Origin: G965262015 sp965262015
GTDB lineage: Bacteria > Spirochaetota > Leptospiria > Turneriellales > CBDBES01
Assembly (NCBI GenBank): GCA_965262015.1
Contig: OZ253494.1
Span: 496,001-560,000, forward strand
Length of the DNA stretch: 64,000 nt
Direction of reading: 5' to 3'
Positions 30,101-39,558 of the stretch are shown piece after piece. The number at the start of each line of letters is the position of its first letter. Position 1 is the first letter of the stretch. The notes under the pieces were generated by a model. The model made no database searches, was not told where the DNA came from, and saw only the letters and a program-made list of their open reading frames with translations. The position numbers and the translations under genes were made by a program.

Positions 30101-30170
30101 TACTCCTATTTTTACTGTATCAGGTATAAATAATAGTCAACTAGGGTTTTCCCTAAGCTCTATCCAATAG
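27156..30170 (+). CDS. FG-GAP/integrin-alpha-like repeat lipoprotein
   Basis: A 1004-residue protein with a lipoprotein signal ending I-I-T-N-C27, a relaxed lipobox. Residues ~200-580 resemble bacterial Ig-like/chitobiase-type folds (NEKVQYSIEINSE, FWRIRSIDNVGNLSQWS). Residues ~590-930 hold at least four FG-GAP blades with Ca2+-binding loops: DINGGQHADIVIGAP, DFNQDNLYDFMIGAP, DVNGDGFSDVLVGAS and DIDKDGFEDMLISAP; these form an integrin-like beta-propeller. The start is TTG in the overlap TTGA with the previous stop, a clear case of translational coupling; no in-frame ATG precedes the lipobox closely enough. Probably a surface or periplasm-facing partner of the two glycine-rich proteins. Confidence 0.78.
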   Translation: MRSPKIYYHKKLISYLFFIALMIITNCQHPITKQISKPNPSNINNCFASNEKSHVFMAIYWTHTLPSLNCSSAWIDKQAPITFAIPASSMAKQIPYVITLLTNDQKASIFYHWHSTITDSYSNLSLEDFKQYEEPITILEGYYLEYYSQDSNKNTETVKNGSYTSDTNLPVLSLVDISHAFVKKNTIISIIFYTTSHYYQLKSEQDSQKDAGNILRQGLATTKEQKIDINSNNLEPGLNQLFLYAYDENNAHPAYLSLYIYRDDKAPRIRFTPGRSITNKNIILTIQNTEPAHIYYTINKQILSATIPNSLEVPSINDILYKENIILQANTVQEVQYIIQAIAIDSAQNTSEVIQKIYTIDQEPPILTIYNIPPGDNGAYRSPSGTYYLSKDKKAKSLQWEIQWSTNEKVQYSIEINSEAFGKGHILLSGQSRANERQTQTIPSESFLDGSQIVTLYTKDLADNIKQQDFKLITDNMSHTPLSIEPLLGERTSQVDVHFTWQDVNSFEEKTLGSGIEHYILEIATNRKFNNPIEFTTYLPQHNHTFTNNLLYFWRIRSIDNVGNLSQWSPARQLYIRQPYNDVNQKGKTDWLIGAPLDNNQGKAYLFMGESGWRNTADVIFHSTVTETQFGYSVAIINDINGGQHADIVIGAPYADSTIGVDTGEVYLYLGEDIMTQCTSSWPNTCNLYTTNASVIIKGKQGGERLGSNISQAGDFNQDNLYDFMIGAPGAHVFPYINAGKVYLYLGNSNMSQATYYTLTGQNSGSIFSSCLSHVGDVNGDGFSDVLVGASQGKHPTHLKNTGTAYLFLGKPYHTSIPDVTLFASETNGSKYGQVCQRAFDIDKDGFEDMLISAPSQSSIHRLQGATYIYFGKHNITPVPDQTLLAGQAGGKMGSLLLTYDAPGSQNILSIAPGIYTLYSYLSIDLCNPSNTQGCASPSMPSNSQLFTFKPTTISLYDKRRSIFMISDYSSDVVYIYENNLRTPIFTVSGINNSQLGFSLSSIQ

Positions 30171-30281
30171 CTCTATGTTTATCTTACCCGGAATATAGAT
30201 TCCATAAATCTCATAGAATCTCCACCTTTTCTGCATCCATCAACCATCCATCAATTGTATTAAAATATAAAAATAGATAAA

Positions 30282-33200
30282 ATGAGATTTTTTGCTTTAT
30301 ATGCTTTATATTGGTGTATCAGTATTTTTACACATCTGCACGCTTATTCCATAGATATGCAAATATATTTACAAGATCATAAAAAACAAACTTTATCTCA
30401 TCTAACTAGTGCAAATACGCAATTTTATGTAAATATCCATCTTACACACTGCCCCGAAGAAAAATATACAAATGGTCAGTACCAGATAACTCTAATTATT
30501 TATGATACCATGAGAAAAAAAGTATATAAAGATATCACAGGAACGCATTCTCTACCTAATCATATCCAAAATATACAATACCAATTTGTTATCCCATACA
30601 AGAGTAATTTTCAAAAAGAGCAAACATATCAGATTAAGGTCATCTACAAAGAAATTTATCCAGAACAAACCATCACATCAGTTGTAGAAAAAAGTTTAGC
30701 TAACCGTCTTAGAAATGATGCTCACCAAAATCCTCTAGCACAAATTAGATTAATTGCACCCTATAAAGACATGTCAATTAATACAAGATATCCTAAATTT
30801 CGTTGGAACATTATACCTAATACAATCTCTGCACACTATACAATATGGGTGAGTGAAAATAAAAATCCTATAGAAAATTTTATCTGGAAAAAAACACAAC
30901 TGTCTCAAACATACATCACCTATCCTACAGATGCCAGTTCTCTCAAAACAAACACAACCTACTACTGGCAGATACAAGCATTAGATCAAAATGGGCAACC
31001 CATTCATTCAAAAAACGGACTCTCATCTATCTACAACTTTACTATACGTGGTCGGACCAAGATTCGTATTATTACACCTAACACTACCTCCATTTTGTTA
31101 GACAAACTACATTTTATTTGGGAAACCAATCCAGATACCGCATACTATCTTCTACAAATATTTACCCAAGCCAACCAGACGAACAAAGTCAATAATGAAA
31201 ATTTAATATGGGCAGAGCATGTAAATAATAACCAATTAAAAGCACCAGAACAACTACAAAAAATCATCCATCAACTAATGAAGAAAGAGGTGGAAAATTT
31301 TACCTGGCAAGTACAAGCTTATGATAAAAATGATCATTTACAGACATCATCTAAAAAAATAAATTTTTCCATTTTACCCAATAGTGATACAAGTGAGAAA
31401 GATGATCATAAAGACAAGACTGTATCCATAGAATCCACAGAAAATAATCCTACGGATCAACAATCTTCTCACCTTAAAATAACTATAACCAATAACTTAT
31501 CACAACCTCTAGGAAAAGCATCCATTATCTTATTACCCGCACATTTAAAAAATGTGCGTATTATGCAAAATCTAAAAAATACTAAGCAACTACCACTTAC
31601 TATTTCATCACAATGGAAAATATTTATGGCAGATGAATATGGCCATGCAAATATAAAATGTAATTATGGAAACTATTTTATCATGGTCTATAAAGAAGAT
31701 CATAACCTCTACCAGAAAAAAATTTCTATCAAAAAAAATTCTCACCAGACCTTGTCGATTCAACTGTCTTCACTTTATGGCATATTTAAGGGACATGTAA
31801 AAGATCTAGAAACTACTGAACCCATTAGCCACGCCAAAATAGAGCTAACTAGCAGATACCATAAAAGCTATGCCATAACAGATAATAATGGTTATTTCCA
31901 TATAAAGAAAGTTACCAATAGTAATTATTATCTAGAAGTTCACAAAGATGATACCCACATGCCTCTTATCCAAAAGAATATTAAAATTACTGGTATACAG
32001 TTAAAACAGGAATATCAGTTAAAAAGGATTGTATCAGGTACCTTAGAAGGAACAATTCTACATAAGTACAAACTCCATCCTATCCCCAATGCACGGGTAT
32101 GGATACAACCTCTTCGTGTATCTGCCAATACAAAAATAGGTATCATAAGAAATGAATTACTTTCTAATGAAAGTGGGCAATTTTATATACCAAACTTAAG
32201 GCCTGGGACTTATCGTATATTTTGTACAGAAGATTCTTTTTCCCAGACATACCAAGATATTACCATCGCACCAGGAAATATAGAAAATATAAAAATTTAT
32301 CTAGATAACAAAAAATATACCATCAGAGGGCAGGTAATCGACTCGAATAAATATCCTTTATACCAGGCTAAAATTTTTGTTCAAAACCTACCTTCTATCA
32401 ACACAGCCATCAGTGACCAAAATGGTAACTTTGTAAGTCATCTGCCCATAGGCCATCATACGCTTAATATTATTTTTCCTGGGAAAGAAATACACAAAAT
32501 AAAGATTACCGTTATTAAACAGGACATTGCACTAGACCCCATTATATTATATAACGCATATACGAATATAGATTTTAAAGTGTACCTTGCTATACCTCAA
32601 AAATCTAATCAACTCTATACAGATAAACTTGGAATTACCATACTACAAAAAAAACAGCATATAAAAGAGATTAATAATCAGAATAATATTATATTACCTG
32701 GTAACCAATCCTATACTTTTCGTTTTGTATTTCCTAAGTATATTGCTGAAAAATATCTTATAGAACAACAGAACTACTTTATCAAACAAAGGCAACAATC
32801 CATACGATTGATATTGCATGAGAAAATTAATATTCAATGGAAAATTACCGATCAATTTAATCAAGGTATTCCATGGGCCAAGATCACAGATAGGAATCGT
32901 AATATCTCTTTAAAGTCTGATCAAAATGGGGCTTTCATTTACCAAACCCCAATCGCCCCCACAGATAGTTTATACCAGTTTATGATACAACATCCAAAAT
33001 ACCAGTCTAAAATAGTCACCATAAATCCTAAAGATATCAGAATCAAAAAAATCATACATATTACCCTCTTCTCCATACAAGAGCAGTACGCACACATCCT
33101 AGAAAAAGATATTAAGAAGAATATACAACAATTATCACAGAAAGCGGATGCAATCCATGAAAAACAAAAAAACTGGATCAATGAGTTTGCTATTTTCATT

Positions 33201-36200
33201 AAAAAACAAACACAGGTGTTTCATACTTCACAAACCATCAAACCATGCTGGCCCAATACATTAGAAAAGATATCTATAAATTGGAATGATGAAAATAACC
33301 CACAAAAATGGTCTATGCAATTTCAGGTTGCTGAAAATTGGAAAAAATGTTTAGAGCACCTCTATACAGATCTTATAAAACCATTAAAAGAAATGCAAAA
33401 CAACATCGTACAACAGCAACTGAAATTTATAGGTGAATGGAACCAATATAACATACACTGGCATAATACTAGTCGTGATGTGGGTACTATTGATGGCATT
33501 AATTCATTAACGGATGTATCAGAGCTTACTATACAAACGAAAACAGAGATCATAAAATTACAAGAGACTGTAAAGGATAAGGTATTTGCCTATAAACAAT
33601 ACATCACTCCCAAGAGTATACAAGATACAATCCAAAGTTTTTTAGGAATATCATCGAATCATTATCTAAGCAAACAACAAGAAACTCTAGATAGTTTAGT
33701 TCAAGAGATTGAGAAATACCAAAAAATATTAGAGAGAAACAGCAGAATACTAAACCGTACTTTAATAGGGAATCAGATTTTCTCCACTTTCTCGAATAAC
33801 ACTCCCATACAAAACTTACAAAAAGTTTTATTACGTTTTCGTAGTTTTGAAAATACATTGAATCAGAAGATACAACCATTACAAGATACATGGCAGTCTC
33901 AGTTAGAAGAGAAAAAACAAATTATTATAAAAGCACAACAGATATACAAACAAATACTTACCTGGGAAAAAGAATCAAATAAAATCAACATACAGATTGA
34001 TCGTTTTAAGGAAAAAATAAAAACACTAGAAAAATATTTTGAGATGCAAAGCCTATTAGGATTTGATTCTCATATTATCCTAAAAAAAACAACAGAACCA
34101 TGGGCCTTTAACATAGAAGGATATCTTGACATCTCTAAACAACTAGATATTCTAGGGTTGGAACACCAGAATAAAGCCATTCTACCATTACCAAAACTCC
34201 AAATAAATCTCACTGAGATTTTGCCAAAAGTATTCAAAGAATATTTTCTTAAGACTAAAGAAGGATTAGAAACACAAGAAAAAAAAGTTCAAAAAGATTA
34301 CTCTAATACTCATGATACAATGAAAAATATATCCTCTATGGTGTCTAAAAAATGGCGAATGATTTTTGCAAGTGATTACCTTGCCCAGATACAAAGCTTA
34401 CAAACACAAATCAATCAGAAAGAAAATGCTTTTGCAGCAGAGATCTTTGAAATTCAAGAACATAACATATCCTTAGAAGATAAAAAACTCTTAGATCAAG
34501 GAATAAGCAACTTACTAAAAAAATATGGTAAGGAAAAATATTTTCCTTACCATAACATCCAAGCTAACGAGTTATTTTCCCATCTTATAAATTCATCCGA
34601 CACAGAGTTACAAAGATATATCAAAAAAATAATAACCCACCATACTACACAATGGCAAAATAATAAAAAAGATATATTAAAATTACCTCTTTCTACTATT
34701 CACTCCTATAAAGATTTACTTAACCCTCTTGATGCGAAACGACTACCCAATCTTTTGTTAGATATTAAACCTAACCACAATCTTATCCAAGCATTACATA
34801 ATTTTCATTTTTCTGATCTTATAGAGAATACCAAGAACCATATCATCCGGCTATTAAGTAAGCAAGTTATATTTGATACTCCCATACATAGCACATTTGC
34901 TGGTTTAGAAATTTATTTAAAACATATGACATTATCTTATATGCCATCCCATAACCTATTTAGCCTAAAAGCTAAAGTACAATTAATATGGCATAATAAT
35001 ATAGAGCAGTTATATGGTATAGAGAATATCACCGCAGATAGTGACATACACATATATAGCAACGGACGGATTGACACTGCTACTCTAAATTTTAGCCAGC
35101 ATAATAAGAAAGCAGAACTTTTATCACTGCCAATTACTATCGCATCTTTATCTATCAATTTAGTAAAAAAAACCATAGAATTACATGGAACATTACACCT
35201 GCCTTTTATTCAACAAAATATTGCCTTTCAAAAAGCGATATTTAGTTACCAAAATTCATGGCAACTCATCTCACTAGACATTACGATGGATCCCCCATGT
35301 AAGATAGGCTATGTAGGATGGGAAATATGGCTCACACATGTACTGTATGCACAAAACAAACTTATCTTTCAAGGCAAGCTAAAACTAGGTACACCATTTA
35401 ATAGAGAACTAAACGTTCATTCTATAATATTTGATCGGGAAGGTAAAATTAGACAAGCTGACCTACAAGGGTTTTCTCTACCACTTTTTGGGGGACAGCT
35501 ATCCGCTAAAAATGTAAATTTTGAGCATCAAAAACAATCAGCAAGTTTATTACTACGTGATGTAAACATAACATTGCCATCTATCAAATTAAATGATCTA
35601 AATATTAAAGAGATCAAAATCACTCGTAACCAAGAAGGTAAATTATCTCTAAATATACCCCATATATCTATCCCTATACATAAAAAATTTAATTTTCGAG
35701 GGATACCTATTAAAATTCAACATCTTTCACTTCATTTTGAAAATGATATGCACTATCTACAAATAGATGCTATGTTTAATTTTAAATTTCCTTTGCTCTC
35801 ATTGCAGATTGGTCACTTTACAATTAATACTCAAGGCCAGTTACGAGTGAGCCAGTTTGGTATTGACATTAAATTAGGTATAGTTACTCTAAAAGGAAAT
35901 ATCACCTATAATCATAACTCTTTTGAAGGACAAGGTAAGGTTAGCATAATTAACCTACTACATATAAATGCGGAATTGAAATTTGGAGGTAGCGGTTGGA
36001 AAGTTATATTTGAATTAGGTAGTGCCCCCATTAACATACCAGGCACACCACTATTTCTACTCCGTGTCAAGGGTGGATTAGAAAAAGAGGGACATGCATT
36101 TAAAGTTACAATGGGGTGTACAATTAGCATAATAAAATTACTTGAAGGTAGTGCTTCCATTACTTTGAATACTAGTAATGGTGATATGTACCTGGAAGGT

Positions 36201-38810
36201 GATGCTAAAATATTACAGCCATTGCCTATGCGCATGGGACAATATGAAGGTGTATTATCTATTGCCAATGGTATGTTTGAAGGTGAAGCTAATATACATT
36301 ATAGAGTAGCTGGTGTAGCGAGTACAGGTACATTCAATTATTATTTTAATAAGGCAAGTTGGGGAGTGGGTGCTATGGCACATGTTAACGTATTCAACCT
36401 ATTCCATGCTAATGGAGGTGTCGCCATGGGCTATAACTACCCCACTAAATATCGCTATAAAGGTAATTTTATTAAAAATCCAAAGATTGTACAGGGTCTT
36501 CTTTTTTACGTATCAGCCGAAACATCAAACATAAACATAGGCTTATTAACCATTAGTTTTTCAGGTGATGTTTTTATTTACTTAAGCAATCAATTTTCTG
36601 CAGGCTTATATGCTCATGCTAAGACCAGTATTAACTTGATTATTATACGAGCTTATCTAGATCTATATGTTGACTTGGGTGGTCAGGTTGGCCGACAAGA
36701 TACTTACTTTGAGGGAATTGTTTCTGCCGAAGGATGTGTAAAAATAATTCGGCTTAAGAAATGTGTGAAAAAAACTATCCACTATCACATTGGTAATCGC
36801 CCAAGACAAACAAATGAAACAGTAAATACCACTGAAATAGAACAACCGAAATTTCTTTCTGTAAAAGGTAAAATAAGAGATAATAAATATCGTATTCTAA
36901 AGAGAGTAAGTGTAAGTCTTTATGATTCTTCTAAACATTTAATTCAACAAACAACAAGTAACCATAGAGGAAACTTTACCTTTCATAATATTCAGTCAAA
37001 AGAGGAAAAATATATTTTAGAATTAAACCATCCTTTGTACAAATCAGTCAAACATACTTTTCCTCTTTCGTATGCAGATTATCATCCTGATTTAGAAATG
37101 CAAAAGATACCATTACCCAATAAGCAAATTAAGATTTATGTTATAGATCAGAATAAACAAACAGCTATTCCATATGTCAAATGCCGTGTAGTGGACATGC
37201 AAGATCAACAGCCACACCATAAAATGGCTCACAGCAATGCAGGTGTAATCACTATCCAGAACGTATACCCTAATCATACGTATAGTATTACACTTGAAAA
37301 AAATCCATATGAAAAATTACATTTTCAACATACCGTACAAGAAGTGGATTCACTTAACATACAAACAGTGTATTTAACAATAAATAAAAAGATACCTTTC
37401 CGCCTGGGACTACAAATCCAGTTTAAAGATACTTCAAGCAAATATAATATTACTCATCAGGAGAATAAGCAATTCTTAGAATATATAAAAAAGACAATGA
37501 AAGTTAGTCTTTTATCTGAAAATTATCAACAATATGAATCCAGTAAAGTTTTTCCTTATAGTCAGTTACCCAACAGACCAATAACAATTCCCTTTATGTA
37601 CATCCAGTCAAAAAATATAGATCAAGAAGGTGCCTATACAATCGTCCTAAAACAAAAAAATATTTTTAAGAATGATATTTATCTCCCCATTCTAGTAAAC
37701 AATAAACACATTACTTTTAGAGATAATATTATAGATCATTGTCCAAAAAAGATCTATACTATTTGCTATATTTTACCCACACCAAAAAAATACTTAACAG
37801 ACATGAAAATATTGGATGCACAAACCAAAAAACCAATCGCCGATCTAAATATCCAATTTAGTAAGCACATTTCACTAAAAACTAATCAGGCAGGTTTTAC
37901 TCGAAAATATGGCCTCTATAACATACCCGTAAAAGGTCAAGCACTACGCCAAAACAACCCTACATTATACAAAGACCACTTGTTTGAATATATTCCCTCT
38001 AGGGAATCTTATAAAGAATATAGTATACGACAAAAAATAAATACTCAAAAAATTACCAAGAATAAACAAAATACCAATCCTACAAAGGAACAACAAAATA
38101 CCAATCCTGCAAAGGAACAACAAAATACCAATCCTGCAAAGGAACAACAAAATACCAATCCTGCAAAGGAACAACAAAATACCAATCCTGCAAAGGAACA
38201 ACAAAATACCAATCCTACAAAGGAACAACAAAATACCAATCCTACAAAGGAACAACAAAATACCAATCCTACAAAGGAACAACAAAATACCAATCCTACA
38301 AAGGAACAACAAAATACCAATCCTGCAAAGGAACAACAAAATACCAATCCTGCAAAGGAACAACAAAATACCAATCCTACAAAAGAACAACAAAATACCA
38401 ATCCTGCAAAGGAACAACAAAATACCAATCCTGCAAAGGAACAACAGAAAAAAATAGAAAAAGAGAATGTCCCTCAATTTAAACCCAAAGAAATACATCT
38501 TAGTGGTCTTATTACATTTGTAAATCAGTGGAATCAAAAAATTTATTCAAATAAATTTATAGATTCTCTAAACGTTAATATCATATTACCAGATACAAAA
38601 ATACAAGATATCTCTTTAACTTATCAAATGCAAAATACTAGCCAGCTACATTGGCAGGTAAAGAAAAAATTTTATACCCTAAAAGAATACCAAATTTTTC
38701 GAAAATATATCACACAACATAAGGCACAAATATCTATTTTATATAAAAATAAACTATGGACTCAAACTATTTTACAACCACAGTCTACATCTTCAGTAAA
38801 TATAAAATAA
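30282..38810 (+). CDS. Giant exported protein (2842 aa), carboxypeptidase-regulatory-like and beta-rich
   Basis: Signal peptide MRFFALYALYWCISIFTHLHA. The visible order is: fibronectin/Ig-like segments (~150-370); three carboxypeptidase-regulatory-like beta-sandwich domains at ~500, 587 and 678 (GHVKDLETTEPISHAKIELT; EGTILHKYKLHPIPNARVWI; RGQVIDSNKYPLYQAKIFV); a long coiled coil at ~940-1420; an amphipathic beta-strand-rich region at ~1540-2160 that recalls AsmA/TamB-type lipid-groove proteins but lacks a firm motif; another regulatory-like domain at ~2190 (KGKIRDNKYRILKRVSVSLY); and a 14-fold QNTNP(T/A)KEQ repeat at ~2596-2721. The function is unknown. An envelope-spanning or surface scaffold is plausible. 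It follows the FG-GAP gene by 111 nt on the same strand. Confidence 0.72.
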   Translation: MRFFALYALYWCISIFTHLHAYSIDMQIYLQDHKKQTLSHLTSANTQFYVNIHLTHCPEEKYTNGQYQITLIIYDTMRKKVYKDITGTHSLPNHIQNIQYQFVIPYKSNFQKEQTYQIKVIYKEIYPEQTITSVVEKSLANRLRNDAHQNPLAQIRLIAPYKDMSINTRYPKFRWNIIPNTISAHYTIWVSENKNPIENFIWKKTQLSQTYITYPTDASSLKTNTTYYWQIQALDQNGQPIHSKNGLSSIYNFTIRGRTKIRIITPNTTSILLDKLHFIWETNPDTAYYLLQIFTQANQTNKVNNENLIWAEHVNNNQLKAPEQLQKIIHQLMKKEVENFTWQVQAYDKNDHLQTSSKKINFSILPNSDTSEKDDHKDKTVSIESTENNPTDQQSSHLKITITNNLSQPLGKASIILLPAHLKNVRIMQNLKNTKQLPLTISSQWKIFMADEYGHANIKCNYGNYFIMVYKEDHNLYQKKISIKKNSHQTLSIQLSSLYGIFKGHVKDLETTEPISHAKIELTSRYHKSYAITDNNGYFHIKKVTNSNYYLEVHKDDTHMPLIQKNIKITGIQLKQEYQLKRIVSGTLEGTILHKYKLHPIPNARVWIQPLRVSANTKIGIIRNELLSNESGQFYIPNLRPGTYRIFCTEDSFSQTYQDITIAPGNIENIKIYLDNKKYTIRGQVIDSNKYPLYQAKIFVQNLPSINTAISDQNGNFVSHLPIGHHTLNIIFPGKEIHKIKITVIKQDIALDPIILYNAYTNIDFKVYLAIPQKSNQLYTDKLGITILQKKQHIKEINNQNNIILPGNQSYTFRFVFPKYIAEKYLIEQQNYFIKQRQQSIRLILHEKINIQWKITDQFNQGIPWAKITDRNRNISLKSDQNGAFIYQTPIAPTDSLYQFMIQHPKYQSKIVTINPKDIRIKKIIHITLFSIQEQYAHILEKDIKKNIQQLSQKADAIHEKQKNWINEFAIFIKKQTQVFHTSQTIKPCWPNTLEKISINWNDENNPQKWSMQFQVAENWKKCLEHLYTDLIKPLKEMQNNIVQQQLKFIGEWNQYNIHWHNTSRDVGTIDGINSLTDVSELTIQTKTEIIKLQETVKDKVFAYKQYITPKSIQDTIQSFLGISSNHYLSKQQETLDSLVQEIEKYQKILERNSRILNRTLIGNQIFSTFSNNTPIQNLQKVLLRFRSFENTLNQKIQPLQDTWQSQLEEKKQIIIKAQQIYKQILTWEKESNKINIQIDRFKEKIKTLEKYFEMQSLLGFDSHIILKKTTEPWAFNIEGYLDISKQLDILGLEHQNKAILPLPKLQINLTEILPKVFKEYFLKTKEGLETQEKKVQKDYSNTHDTMKNISSMVSKKWRMIFASDYLAQIQSLQTQINQKENAFAAEIFEIQEHNISLEDKKLLDQGISNLLKKYGKEKYFPYHNIQANELFSHLINSSDTELQRYIKKIITHHTTQWQNNKKDILKLPLSTIHSYKDLLNPLDAKRLPNLLLDIKPNHNLIQALHNFHFSDLIENTKNHIIRLLSKQVIFDTPIHSTFAGLEIYLKHMTLSYMPSHNLFSLKAKVQLIWHNNIEQLYGIENITADSDIHIYSNGRIDTATLNFSQHNKKAELLSLPITIASLSINLVKKTIELHGTLHLPFIQQNIAFQKAIFSYQNSWQLISLDITMDPPCKIGYVGWEIWLTHVLYAQNKLIFQGKLKLGTPFNRELNVHSIIFDREGKIRQADLQGFSLPLFGGQLSAKNVNFEHQKQSASLLLRDVNITLPSIKLNDLNIKEIKITRNQEGKLSLNIPHISIPIHKKFNFRGIPIKIQHLSLHFENDMHYLQIDAMFNFKFPLLSLQIGHFTINTQGQLRVSQFGIDIKLGIVTLKGNITYNHNSFEGQGKVSIINLLHINAELKFGGSGWKVIFELGSAPINIPGTPLFLLRVKGGLEKEGHAFKVTMGCTISIIKLLEGSASITLNTSNGDMYLEGDAKILQPLPMRMGQYEGVLSIANGMFEGEANIHYRVAGVASTGTFNYYFNKASWGVGAMAHVNVFNLFHANGGVAMGYNYPTKYRYKGNFIKNPKIVQGLLFYVSAETSNINIGLLTISFSGDVFIYLSNQFSAGLYAHAKTSINLIIIRAYLDLYVDLGGQVGRQDTYFEGIVSAEGCVKIIRLKKCVKKTIHYHIGNRPRQTNETVNTTEIEQPKFLSVKGKIRDNKYRILKRVSVSLYDSSKHLIQQTTSNHRGNFTFHNIQSKEEKYILELNHPLYKSVKHTFPLSYADYHPDLEMQKIPLPNKQIKIYVIDQNKQTAIPYVKCRVVDMQDQQPHHKMAHSNAGVITIQNVYPNHTYSITLEKNPYEKLHFQHTVQEVDSLNIQTVYLTINKKIPFRLGLQIQFKDTSSKYNITHQENKQFLEYIKKTMKVSLLSENYQQYESSKVFPYSQLPNRPITIPFMYIQSKNIDQEGAYTIVLKQKNIFKNDIYLPILVNNKHITFRDNIIDHCPKKIYTICYILPTPKKYLTDMKILDAQTKKPIADLNIQFSKHISLKTNQAGFTRKYGLYNIPVKGQALRQNNPTLYKDHLFEYIPSRESYKEYSIRQKINTQKITKNKQNTNPTKEQQNTNPAKEQQNTNPAKEQQNTNPAKEQQNTNPAKEQQNTNPTKEQQNTNPTKEQQNTNPTKEQQNTNPTKEQQNTNPAKEQQNTNPAKEQQNTNPTKEQQNTNPAKEQQNTNPAKEQQKKIEKENVPQFKPKEIHLSGLITFVNQWNQKIYSNKFIDSLNVNIILPDTKIQDISLTYQMQNTSQLHWQVKKKFYTLKEYQIFRKYITQHKAQISILYKNKLWTQTILQPQSTSSVNIK
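34524..34554. repeat. Perfect inverted repeat inside giant gene (14-bp arms)
   Basis: Arms TATGGTAAGGAAAA and TTTTCCTTACCATA with a 3-nt loop ATA, in the region encoding KKYGKEKYFPYHN at the end of the coiled coil. A shorter hairpin (9-bp arms, 3-nt loop) is at 31538-31558 in the same gene. Confidence 0.88.
38067..38444 (+). repeat. 27-bp tandem repeat, 14 copies
   Basis: Fourteen perfectly phased 27-bp units encode QNTNP(T/A)KEQ. The single variable codon (aca/gca) runs T A A A A T T T T A A T A A, and unit 12 has one silent change (aaa for aag). The blocks of identical variants point to recent slippage or unequal exchange. The reverse strand of the array is also open in two frames because the unit is a multiple of three. 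Confidence 0.97.
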
Positions 38811-38841
38811 TAGAGACCATATCATTTTATTCATATAATTT

Positions 38842-39540
38842 ATGTCTTACCAAGCTAGAGTAAAATACCGAAATACAAACGAGGCAATTATAGTGTACAC
38901 TAATCATCACTGTATAAAATGGATTTATATATTTCTTTTTCTTTATCTGGGAAAATTTAATGCACAGGCTATTACAGGTTCATCTAAAGATGAACGATGG
39001 ACATTATCTCAAGATACATGGGATATACATCTCTTACGAACCAACCCTACATATTTAGTTGAAGGAAAGGGAGGACTATGTATTTTACTGGGAGATAGGT
39101 ATCACACAATTATAAATAGATGGGGACAGCCATCTTATAGAGATTATGGGAAACCAGAAAAAATATTTTACCATAAAAAAACATGGCAGGGATATTTTAT
39201 CATCAATGGAGGTAAGGTTAAAAAAATTGTCTACTATGTACCAGAAAAACTAACAAACAATTTATTTTGGAACACCGCCATAGGTATAGATGGACTAAAG
39301 CTTAATGGAAATCTATCTAATGTGAAAAATGAGATTATCCAAATATACCAAACATTTGATGAACAAGAACAAAAAAAAATATTAAGTCCATTTAACCTAC
39401 TGGCAGATCCATTATCATTCATAGATTTAACATCTGAACTCAATATATATAGTCGTGGAATTCGCTTTATTTTTAGCAAAAAACGTATCCAAGAAATTCA
39501 CATCTTCCGACCATATTATCTCACACTACCTAATCCATAA
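38842..39540 (+). CDS. Small exported protein, function unknown
   Basis: A 232-residue protein from ATG 38842. The hydrophobic stretch WIYIFLFLYLGKFNAQA looks like a signal peptide with cleavage after AQA, but sits unusually deep. A GTG at 38893 would put it in a normal position and may be the real start. The mature part (~190 residues) is beta-strand-rich, with GLCILLGDRYHTIINRWGQP and GYFIINGGKVKKIVYYVPEK, reminiscent of small secreted beta proteins whose Gly-Asp turn and G-x-P motif I cannot assign. It is 31 nt after the giant gene and so likely last of the envelope cluster; its 3' end is 18 nt from the convergent thiL. Confidence 0.65.
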   Translation: MSYQARVKYRNTNEAIIVYTNHHCIKWIYIFLFLYLGKFNAQAITGSSKDERWTLSQDTWDIHLLRTNPTYLVEGKGGLCILLGDRYHTIINRWGQPSYRDYGKPEKIFYHKKTWQGYFIINGGKVKKIVYYVPEKLTNNLFWNTAIGIDGLKLNGNLSNVKNEIIQIYQTFDEQEQKKILSPFNLLADPLSFIDLTSELNIYSRGIRFIFSKKRIQEIHIFRPYYLTLPNP

Positions 39541-39558
39541 AGTAATTTATATCATGAT

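Noticed and set aside
37965..38537. Minus-strand frames with a repetitive Leu/Phe/Cys protein across the 27-bp repeat
   Set aside because: Antisense of the in-frame QNTNP(T/A)KEQ array inside a well-supported 8.5-kb gene.
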